Assembly: GCA_950295325.1 (NCBI GenBank)
Contig: OX485809.1
Location: 21,950,001-22,014,000, forward strand
Source: Polytrichum commune
Taxonomy: Eukaryota; Streptophyta; Polytrichopsida; Polytrichales; Polytrichaceae
Direction of reading: 5' to 3'
DNA length: 64,000 nt
Notes under the pieces: model-generated
Told to the model about the DNA's origin: nothing
The model's input: the letters and a program-made list of their open reading frames with translations, nothing else
Database searches by the model: none
In this document: positions 54,301-64,000 of the stretch, in pieces
How the letters are laid out: the number at the start of each line of letters is the position of its first letter
How positions within the stretch are numbered: the stretch's first letter is position 1
Position numbers and translations under genes: made by a program

Positions 54301-57300
54301 AGCTCTCTTGCTTCCATCCGCCACTTTGGACCCGGCCCAATGTGTCTTGACTGCCATGACCGGCATTCTTGTGACCCCCACCTCCATCTCCATCTCCACT
54401 CTCCTCCCCACCTTGCACAGCATCCCACCCTCCACCTACGGCTGCTGGTTCTACCATACTATTCCAATCACCATTGTCCTTTTTCGTGTTGGTGGTTGTT
54501 GTCTTATCATTGTCAACACCCCAACCACTGGAGATCTCTTGCTTACGTCCACCACTTAGGCCCCAGTCCGATTGACCCTGACCCCCACGACCAGCTTCAC
54601 TGCGACCCCCATCCCTATCTCCAGTCTGCTCCCCTCCTTGGACGGCATCCTGTCCACCAGACACACCTACAGCATCCCACCCTCCTCCATCTGCTGGGTC
54701 TGGAAGGCTGTCCCAGGCACCAGTGCCCTTTTCTTTGATGCTTGTTGTTTTGTCCTTATGAGCACCCCACCCACTGGATTTCTCTTGCCCATGTCCACCA
54801 CTTTGGCCCCAGTCCGATATATCTTGACTGCCACGACCAGATTGGATGCCACCCCCACCTTTAACTCCACTGGGTTGTTCCCCTCCTTGCACAGAATCCC
54901 ACCCACCAGATTCCGGCACAGCATCCACAGCATCCACAGCATCCCACCCTCCTCCTCCACCCCCACGTGCTGAGTCTGTCAGACTACCCCATGCACTATT
55001 ATTAGCCTCTGCTGTGTTGTTTGTTGTCCCACCCTTATCCCCCCAATTGTCACCTCCACCCCCATCATTAGTAGAACCCCAAGCTCTCTCGTTCAAGTTT
55101 GTGGTGACTGTGGCTGTCTCAGTAGTACCCCAACCACCCCCTTGTGAGGATGCCCCTGCGTTATTATCATTGTCCCAACCATCACCACCAGAGCCTCCAC
55201 TCTTTCCCCACCCGCCTCCAAAAGAGTCCTCATTCTTCCAATCACTGTGGGATCCTCCATTCTCACTGTCAAATCGTCCCCGCCCCAGCCCTCGCCCTCG
55301 TCCACGCCCTCGCCCACGCCCACTTTCCCAACTAGAGTTTCCATCGCCACGATCACCCCAGTCATCATTTTCTCTCCCTCTCCCTCTCCCTCTCCCCCTT
55401 CCTCTCCTACCACCTCTTCCTCGCTCTCCAAAATCAGAGCCAAATCCACCTAGTTTTGGAGGCTCAAGGATGGGATCATTGAAGTGTTTCTGGAAGAAGG
55501 TGACAATCTTTTCAACAGTGTCAAAGTTCTTCTTTCGAAACCGAAAACCTGTTGGAGACAGAGAGATGTATTCATGAAGCGGATCCGCGACTCGAATGTA
55601 GGAAAGTAGAAAGGCACCAGGGTGTTCGTGTGCGAGAGAGAAGTAGTATGGTATTCGCTTTGGGTTATCTGCCTTCTCAGAACGTAATGCATCATCAACT
55701 TCCTGCTTCGTCCCTTGCTTGTATTTTCGATAGCCCATCATCTGACGCATTTTTCCCACTAATGGGTCAATGTATCTGGCGACCACCTGCACATGTGTAC
55801 TGGGATGATGAGACAGGCATGCCAAATTCATAAAATTTACTAGGTAATGCTGGTGTATGGAGAAAGAGACTACAAATGTTTTGCACAGTATGGAAGTTCC
55901 CATATTGTCAAAGGAGTTTTGAAGTAACTCATAACAAATATGCAAACAACATCATAAAGAAACATTACATTACATACAAGGAAGTGAAGTGTTTCTGAAT
56001 TATGAAACCAGATGATATATGGATTACATTTCTTCAGCCGCACTCTGCTGTCTCATACTCCTACCACCTCAGTTTGAAGCAATAATAAGAGTTCAGAAAG
56101 TCGATAGCTGTACCTCGTCAAGATCTTTGTAACATTCCTCTCCAATAGTAAGAGTCTTGCCAAGGCTCAAAAAGCTTCTAAGGTCTCGATTGTCCTTCCC
56201 CCCTTCTGCAATATCAATGTGTGTGTGCAACCCATCATGAATTTTCAATGTCAAAGAAAGGTGTGTTGGACCCTTAACACTTGGGCGGATTATAGCATCG
56301 CCAACTTCTTTCTCCATCAGTGCCTGCACCCATTAATCACAAGGAAGTCCTTTTACTCAAAACATTTGGCGTAATCCTTCATCAGTGTTGTTGATGTCCC
56401 AGGTGACTATCCGACAACAGTTAATATCTTTACTATGACTGAGTTTTATGAAGCTGAATGTGCTGAACCTCTTTTGAAGTGTTCACCAACAATAGACCAT
56501 CATGAGTGCAAACATGAAAGAGCGTACTGCTCTACCACTGCCAACAGGGCACATGTCCTCACAACAGAACGATTCTAACCTTAAGTGCGTCATCCATAGA
56601 TATATTCTGAAAGTAAGGATGAACAATTATGCGTGGTTTGAACTCTTTTCTTTCGTCCTCTTCTCTCTTCTTGCGAGCCTTTTCCTGTTCATTCTGTAAA
56701 AATGTTGTGTCTTGGACATAATACTTGTCTCGCTGCAGCTGATTGTCCCAAAAATTTCCCTGGAGATCACTATCCCTGCAGATCGGCAGATTCCAGGTCA
56801 ACTAAAAGATAGAATCGGCATAAGTGCCATGTCGCACAGCCATCATAATGAATAAAACCAGTTCACCAAGGCATCCTGGAGTGAGAAGACGAACAACATC
56901 CAATCCAGACAGACGAAGGAAAACTGATTTGAATCAAAGAACCATCATTTTCAAGCACAAGAAAAGTAGAACCTAGATCATGAATTCAGGTATTTCTTTC
57001 TAAAAGTAACCTGCTACACACCTCTATGAAAATCTGTCATAGGAAATTTTGCACTGCGATGAGCATGGTTCAATCGATTTATCAATTTAAATACACTTGA
57101 TAAACCAGTTAGAAGCAAGATAGGCAGCACTTACCTGCAGGTCAAATTCACGAAGTACTTCTCTTTGACCACATCTTTCACCCGGCAGGTAACAATGTTG
57201 CCTTCAGCCACTTTATCTTTGGGTTCAATGTCACCATCATCTGAAAGATCTTCCTTCTGAATAAAACCTAGTAACCCAGATTCCAACACACACATCACTC

Positions 57301-60300
57301 GATATTGTTGCACTTTTCTGACTGTTGCATGCACAATGCGACCTGGGAAGAGAGTGTCTTCATTTTCTCCACTAAGTAAAAAGAAACAGTCCTCTTCTGT
57401 GGCCTCTGCATACGGCTGCCGCCATTCTTGGAATCCATGCTGAAGCTCAGACTTTATCAACTCCAACGTGGAAATCTTTTTGTATTGTTCTAGATCTTGG
57501 GTGTGAAGAGCATAATCCTCAATGGTCAAAGTGTCCAATACACTGGGGTTTGTCAGCACATGTTCTACAGCCATTTGCAGTAGGTCTTCATCAATTTCAC
57601 CTCCATTTTGTTGAGCCTTCTCCTTGTATGCAGCCTCAGCCATGGTCTTTGCCACCTGTTGCACATAAAATCAAACATACTTGTAAGCAGCCATATATTA
57701 CAATCTCAATGACTGGACAGAACTAGATGTACCATGATAAGAGGAACAAGTGCACACAAGGGAGAAAGAAATCAGAAAGATGAACTTGACAAACCTCTAT
57801 AGAGATACTACATACAGGAAAGGCTGCCTGGGAATACATCAAATCTTGCATCCCTTAAAAAATCAGGGAATGCTGTGGAATCAGTTTTAAAGACATGTGA
57901 TGTTCTTGTCTTGAAGGCCTGAGATTTCAGGAAAGGACTTCACCTCTATTCTTAAAGTAGAGCAGACAAGCACTGGCAAAGTGTTTGTCCATTTCCATTC
58001 TCTGTTAATTTCCAAAGACTGTCCATCAAATCCCCATGGGTATCCCTCTAATCTTTAATCTCCCAAAGACACTTAAAAATCTGTGGGGCTAAAGGATCTG
58101 TGATGTGCAGGTCTGTCTCTGGATATCTCTGTAAGTATTAATGTATATTCTCAGCTTACTTTGGCTTCTTCTGAATAACTGTAGGGATTGCTCACAAGGC
58201 CATTTCGAATGATGAAATACAGCTGATCTAAAAATGTGTCCTGAGATTTACTCTGCATTAAAATAAAAGCAGATTGAATTGCATGAGTCAACAGCGATGA
58301 AAAGCTAACCTGATATGACTCAGGGTGAATACGTGTATCATCTAAAGGATTCAGATCCTGCGTCTCTGAAGCTGCTTCCCCACTCCCACAGACACGAATG
58401 AATCCTGCAGAATTTATGAACACCTTTTTGCCCATGACCTTTAAAGTCATGAAGAGATCTTTCCTTGTCCGTAGACGTCCTGCAGTTTGAATGGCTCTCT
58501 GGACAACGCCAGCCTTACGAGGCCCAAGACCCCCAATAAATTGTAACACACCAAATAGCCAATAATGTGAAGCTGCTAAATTGATGTCGATACCAACCTG
58601 AAAAGATAAAGATAAAATATGCCTTCAAGATAGAGAAAAGCATGTGACAACTAATGAAGTTCATGGTCATGTTAAAAAACTTTGCCAAGGTGTTGAGAAG
58701 AACTTAGGGCACTGTCTCAATAAATCAGCCATAAAATACCTCTTCCTTTTGTATTGCACCCCTCCATTAGAATATACTACCTGGATGTTTTTTAAATGCA
58801 GGCCACCCCACTGGACGTGACCATCAAGGTAGTGAGACACTGTAACAAAAGGGTTTTTGTTTACGACTCCAATGTCACAGGATGACCATCTAAACTAGAG
58901 GTGCAGAATATGACATAGATTGAACAAAAGCCTTAATACTTACCTGATTTGTTACAGTAACCATGGTACATTCAATTGCTTCATATAATTCCTCATTAGT
59001 AAGGCAATTTTGAAGTGGATGCAATTTTAATGAAAGGACCTCCATTGTCGGGCCACATAAAGAAGCAACCATGGCCACAGGGTTCTGAAGAAATCGACCC
59101 AAACCAACAGCACGCCTCACTATGCCTGCAAGACCTCACATCAACAAATATGAGTCTGCCTCACAAGATCGTTAAATAGAACTAAGACGTCAGAAACAGC
59201 AGATACCAGGACAGGGAATGACACTCACTTGACCTCCACATTCACGATTAATGCAACCCAGCTGAAACTGGTTTTGATACTCAAACATGAACTATTTCAC
59301 ACATGATTGGAAATAGACTGCACCTGGTTGCCCAGGAAGCTGCACTTGAGAAATTCTTGAATTTTCATACAGGGCAGGAATTGATTCCTCTCCATACACC
59401 ACCTTGATCATGTCCAAACTCTCTGCCAAATCAGAGGGATACTGCTCACTAACCTTGAATACCACCTGAAAAATCACAGAACCACCAAAAAATGAGTGTA
59501 ATTATGCATCATGACTCTTCCAATGGATGGCATGCAGTTGACAAGACACTTCAAGGTTACATTTCTCAAATTTAACCAACCATCTAATCTTGAATATGCC
59601 TAGATAAAAATGCTGTGAGAACAATGGAAAACCTAATAAAATTCCTGTGAGGTGATGCCCTTCTTGATTGTCACACCAAGTGGGATAATAACATGCAATT
59701 GAAAATAAAGTCATCTATTTAGAGACATTGAAAACAGCTCATTATCAATGACATGTTTGGATGGAACCATTTCGTTAACTTTTTTCACAAGCATCATGTC
59801 AAGTACTCATAGATGACATTCCTTACTATGCCTACACAAAATGGCAATGAAATCAACAGCTCATGTCCAGCAAAAGCTTTGAATGAAATATACATAACAT
59901 ACATCAAGAACGTCTTGGCTCAGAAACCGGCACTGGAGATTTGCAGCGCCTATAACAACAACATGAGGCCGATGATCTCTCACAAACTGAAGCAGGCGAT
60001 CGTGATCTCTCTGCTTTCTCTGCGTCTGTTCATAAGTGAAAGCCTTAATGTTCAGATACCCAGTGTACAGGACATTTGTGATCTCTCCTGCCCCATCTAG
60101 CATCACAAATGTTGTAGCTGGGTTGCCAGGGCCCCAACAACATGCTAGCACACGGAGTGAAGGGCCACCATTGTTCCTGTCATATGATTGAAATCCAGCA
60201 TCAATATACATCTGCAACCAAGTTGAATAATACAATTACAGATGCACACGGAGTGAAGGGCCATCATCATTCCTGTCATAGAATTGACACCAAGTAGCAC

Positions 60301-63300
60301 ATACATCTGCAACCAAGTTGAATTATACAATTACAGATGCAACAACCTTCAGACCTCACCTCTTTTCAAAAAGACTATCACAGATATGATCCTGAACTCA
60401 AGATATGCTTTGCAAGTGTTCCACATTGTAATAGCAATTTTAGAGTGTAATAGCAACAAGGTGGCCTTGCTTTTGACACATTGTAAGCCATCTGGCATGC
60501 GTGTTGCTGAAGAACTGCCAGCATGTGCCAAAACGTAGCAACAAACCAAGGCACAAGCAATAGATTAGACATTAACATTGCAAGCCGCTGCAATAACAAA
60601 GAAGAAAGATAAGGTGGACCCTTGATGAGAACCAAGAGTTGAACAGACCTATAATCAGTAATGCTAGCCTTCCCTGGAGCATAGGGAGCAACAGAAACTT
60701 TGTTCCATAGTTGTAAACCACACTGTGCTGCAAGCCATTGCTTAGCTCTTGAGGCAAGAACCAACCGAGCCTCCTTCTCCATAGATGGGAGTGTGAGTGT
60801 TACTATTGCGTCCCGCAAAATAAGCTTTCTTTGTTCATTCCACTGCTGAGCTATAAGGCTCACACCATCACTCAAATACAAATTCTCACATTCCGCCAAA
60901 AGTTTGTTCCTGGACACTTCACGTAGTCCAAGAGTGACCTCCAGTAGCTTTTCTTCTTCAGCTTTTTGAATAAGTAGCCACTGTGCATCATTGTACGCAC
61001 TTATTGGCTTGTCCAAGAGCCACTTCACACCTGCATACTGGTGGAAAGTATCAATTGCACGATTTCCATCTGTCGTTGGCCTTGTACTTACCACTGCATT
61101 TTCTGTGTAGAAAATACGCACATATTCTTTGACTGCAGTTTCTGTGCTGATTTCTACAGCCACCTGCAAAAAAATTTGAAGGTTGATGACATGCCAAACC
61201 CTTCTACAAACTTGTTGAAATAAATCAGTGAGATACTCAAATCGAGTCAGAAACAAACACATATTTCCATAACCAGCCAGGCAGGTACAGTGGTCCAGAT
61301 CAGTGGGGAAGCGACACTAAAGCTCAGGGGGACCTTCAAAACTGAATTGCTAGCACAAAATAATGAGTCGTCACTATTGTGATGGCAAGCTCTACCTCTT
61401 GCTACTGATGTCACTCATATCCCAAAAGTAAGTTCAAATAGTAATGGAATTGCCCACATTCATAAAATGTGTCAACAGATATAGACTGCATTGTTAAGTG
61501 CTAAGCTTCCAAGTGTTAAACTGCTGTAACGGAAAGAAACTATGGTTGAAACTCCATATGCCTAGAAGAAGAATATCTAAAAAGTACTGTACCTTTCTGC
61601 TTTCTAATCATTTATGTATAATATTTTTTACATAATGTATCATAATTTCCACATATCAAGTAGTAAGATCTTTGGTATATTGTCCTTCAATTAATGCAGT
61701 CTCCTACTCAATTGGAATCTGCAAAGGGGCTCAATGAGGGATAGTCTTCTGACAAACACTGACTCCCAATCAAATACCATTCATATGGAGAGAATATCTA
61801 GCTTGACTTAATTGAAGGAGACATAAGACGAAGGAAACTTAAGGACCATTCTTCCTTAGTGATGTAATGTCCTCACCTTGCAAAGTGAACTTTAAGTTGC
61901 TACTTACTCCTTTGAGCTTACTAAAGACAGGCCTCTCCAATTTTCTGAACCATGCATTTGTGACAACCTTTAGGAGATTCAGAAACACATTGCTGCAAAT
62001 TCCAGGTCACCTGGTGGATAGTAACATTTTGAGATATAGAACCAGGTCTGACAAGGAAGGGCAGTATGTATGGTTAAAACCCCTAAATCCTCTTGTAACA
62101 AGCAGAAAATCTAGTGTAATGCGTACTATGAAAATGGGTTCATTGTAAGGAGACACAAAAGAAGTGGAAATTGAGGAGAAATAAATAGAAACTACCATGT
62201 GTCTAGCAGCTCGTAAAACAGATCCAGGATCCCGAAACTCTTTGAAAGATTTATTTGTTGCACAAAACCTGGCAGCAAGGTCATCTAGTGAAAGGGCTTC
62301 ATCTTCAACATCGTGCTTCTGCATAAAACCATACAATTGTCACTTAGCTCAAAGTAGGTAAAATTTACGGGTGGTTTGTCACATTTCTCTATCAATGGTT
62401 GAGTAAACTGATGATATGAAAAAACTGATAGCTGCTTACAGTTAGCAATCTTCTCCATCCACACTAGAAGAATTCAACCACTGGTAGAAGCAACAAGAAC
62501 AGCTCGCACCAGCCTAACGTCAAGGACTACCTTAAAATAATAGGTAGGGACCTCATGGTTAGTCCATGTATGCATGGAATAGCGTAGTGATTGAAGCGTG
62601 CACTCCAAACCAGTTAAGCTAATTGAATGGGATGCAAATACCTTGTAAGTAGCTTGCAGATTCTCTCCAAGAAGATGTGGGGCCAGCCCAAAGTGCTTTG
62701 CAACAGCATTGAGGCCAGCTTTGCGGCACATACTGTAAAGTGATAGTCTCTTAGGACGCTTAAATCCACTCTCAGAAATATCCACTTCATCTAAAGGGAA
62801 GTGAAGGTTGAATTTGGAATCACAGTCATCTACAGCTTGTTCTGACTGTGCTTCTTCTACTGCACAAACTATTTTCTTCACAAGACCATCTTTTTCAGGA
62901 TCATTCCTGATACTGACAGGAATTCGCTTCTCATAATCAGCCAGAAGGGTAGCTTTCCTCTGTTGAAGCAACAACCATTTCTTGTCCCAATATGCAATTG
63001 CCCATAATTCCTGTACACTTTGAAGTTAGTCAAGAGGAAGAGCAACAACCCAACCAGATTTTGATCCTATTCAAATTATTCAAAAGGCTTGAGTTTTGAC
63101 CAACACAACAACTCCCATTGAAATCTAGCATATAATCTTATTTGGACAGAATAGAAGTTTTTGGTACCATTTCTCCAATTCAACAAAAATTGAGAACAAG
63201 ATATCATGACACGTATGTTCAGTACATGAATCCACCAGCAACACAAGTTACAGCAATCACAAATCTATTGGATAAATGAAGGCACACCTCATAACGCTGG

Positions 63301-63890
63301 ATCTTTGGCTTCTCTCTATAATCAAACTCATCTGTAGATGTCTTCAGAAGATCTAAGCACTCCTCACGTCGATACATCCCAATAAATGGAACCTGTTTCA
63401 CAAGCATAGGAGATTAACAAAACATAATTATGTAACACAATCGAACAGTCAATTACTCAGGAAGGAGGTTTACTCTCTTAGATACACATACCCTTAGATT
63501 AACAAAACATAATTATGTAACACAATCGAACAGTCAATTACTCAGGAAGGAGGTTTACTCTCTTAGTTACACATACCCTTGTTTATTCAAACAACTGAAC
63601 ACATATAAAGTACATGAAACTCAACTGACTCTACTCAAGTGCATAATGGATTCATTTATTCTGGGCCATCAGCTGCAGGCTTTACATACCTCCAGTTTTT
63701 CGTCATGTAGTAAACGCAAAACATTTTCAATTTGCCTCACAATTTCAGGCTTGTCCAGTTTTGAAATTTGCTGAAATTCTGGACGTAGGGCCAAACCAAG
63801 ATGGCCAAATGCTCTATCATATATCCAATCAGCTGCTGAGAATTTTGCTATTCCTGATGAAGGCAAGGCTCCTGCAGCTTCTTCCAGTAT
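51330..63890 (-). CDS. SPT6L: SPT6-like transcription elongation factor with giant GW/WG tail (partial, 5' end off window)
   Basis: Histone chaperone/elongation factor for RNA polymerase II (nuclear). Fifteen exons on the minus strand, all phase-consistent: 63690-63890, 63288-63392, 62642-63010, 62196-62318, 60649-61163, 59903-60176, 59324-59465, 58944-59125, 58310-58597, 57135-57655, 56580-56775, 56114-56323, 53455-55786, 51776-53176, 51330-51538; stop TGA 51330-51332; 2355 aa in window. Signatures in order: 'VPFIGMYRREECLDLL' (Tex-like helix region), YqgF 'VLACCWGPG...HVVVIGAANL', HhH 'LQFIGGLGPRKAG', 'LDDTRIHPESY', S1 'GRIVHATVRKVQQYRVMCVL', first SH2 with 'AIIRPSVKGPTHLSLTLKI', second SH2 'HEHPGAFLLSYIRVADPLHE'. 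An RG-rich stretch and about 1200 residues of GW/WG repeats follow, ending 'GPSQGWD'. Plant SPT6L proteins do carry GW/WG tails, but this one is several times longer than the Arabidopsis tail as I recall it. Further 5' exons lie beyond 64000. Confidence 0.92.
51776..53176 (-). repeat. coding tandem GW repeats, type 2 (penultimate exon of the SPT6-like gene)
   Basis: 467 codons of repeats such as 'SSGWGDSGAQKKSSGAGWGD' and 'GTGWGEDASAGKSSGWGD'. Trp is nearly always flanked by Gly, with roughly 28 Trp in all. Units group into longer repeats. On the plus strand the same array appears as CACCCCACCCTGTTCCTGAT-type repeats. Confidence 0.9.
53455..55465 (-). repeat. coding tandem GW repeats, type 1 (RG-rich then about 70-residue units)
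   Basis: After an RGRGRGRG segment, about six units of roughly 65-75 residues follow. Each has the pattern GGGWDAVQGGE...DGG...GWGQSGG.KQESSSGWGADKDKTT...WDS. These units differ in sequence and length from the GW units of the next exon. Confidence 0.85.
60152..60345 (-). repeat. tandem duplication of an intron-exon junction in the SPT6-like gene
   Basis: The segment running from CAACTTGGTTGCAGATGTAT through the splice acceptor and the exon start 'GGCCCTTCACTCCGTGTG' is present twice, about 97 bp apart. The downstream copy joins the real exon (acceptor at 60177-60178). The upstream copy keeps the acceptor dinucleotide but runs into intron sequence. Confidence 0.85.
63411..63580. repeat. 85-bp tandem duplication in an SPT6-like intron
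   Basis: 63411-63495 and 63496-63580 are identical apart from one base (GATAC versus GTTAC). It lies in the intron between the first two exons in the window. Very recent. Confidence 0.95.
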
Positions 63891-64000
63891 CTGTGAATCA
63901 CCAAGAATTTGTAAGACCAGAAAACATTCAAACTTCCATGAAATGTGGGAAAGTACAGGAACGAAAATAAGCTCACAGAGACCTCCCAATGGTAAGGAAG

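Noticed and set aside
52376-55577. Many plus-strand frames rich in Pro, His and Ser
   Set aside because: Antisense translations of the GW-repeat exons of the SPT6-like gene.
60177-60214. Splice acceptor at 60212-60214 for the YqgF exon
   Set aside because: It would shift the frame after the phase-2 donor at 60648-60649. The acceptor at 60177-60178 restores the YqgF frame.

Overview
This is a plant nuclear window. Three things support that: a TTTAGGG-type telomeric run near 23.6 kb, a plant-type SPT6-like transcription elongation gene with a GW/WG-rich tail, and spliced genes with GT-AG introns. The large sequence distance of the recognisable proteins from flowering-plant versions as I remember them, and the mix of elements, suggest a non-seed plant (bryophyte, lycophyte or fern). 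That is inference only.

Layout. 1-2.4 kb holds a decayed LINE (reverse transcriptase and C-terminal zinc motif, + strand). 2.8-4.14 kb is a tandem satellite of eight units of about 147-176 bp that runs almost into the 3' end of the first real gene. That gene (4226-7636, minus) encodes an unrecognised 1136-aa acidic, Ser-rich protein with a poly-Gln run. From about 7.7 to 47.8 kb I find no convincing protein-coding gene. This 40-kb stretch is built from small terminal-inverted-repeat elements: Harbinger/Tourist-like, hAT-like (two copies with clear 8-bp duplications), MULE-like (9-10-bp duplications) and several families ending in CTACACTAAATA. It also holds a LINE 3' fragment, a tRNA-derived SINE-like head and a 4.1-kb inverted-repeat element at 32.87-36.99 kb. 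The 4.1-kb element carries 23 tandem copies, plus about 5 in a second array, of a roughly 61-bp unit centred on an E-box palindrome.

Right side. 47846-48949 (minus) is an intact NATA/SSAT-like GNAT acetyltransferase with a roughly 175-residue insertion inside the fold and a substituted catalytic-tyrosine position. 51330-63890 (minus, running off the right edge) is the 3' part of an SPT6-like gene. I resolved 15 exons with consistent phases (2355 aa in the window). They cover the Tex-like core, YqgF, HhH, S1 and tandem SH2 domains, followed by a tail of about 1200 residues made of two different GW/WG repeat types.

How it fits together. The three genes show no operon-like or pathway link. SPT6-like acts in RNA polymerase II elongation, and GW/WG tails are Argonaute-binding platforms in RNA silencing. 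The surrounding DNA is rich in fold-back and inverted-repeat elements of the kind that feed small-RNA pathways, but a connection is speculation. The features most worth a second look are the E-box palindrome array with paired arm changes, the oversized GW tail and the altered acetyltransferase.
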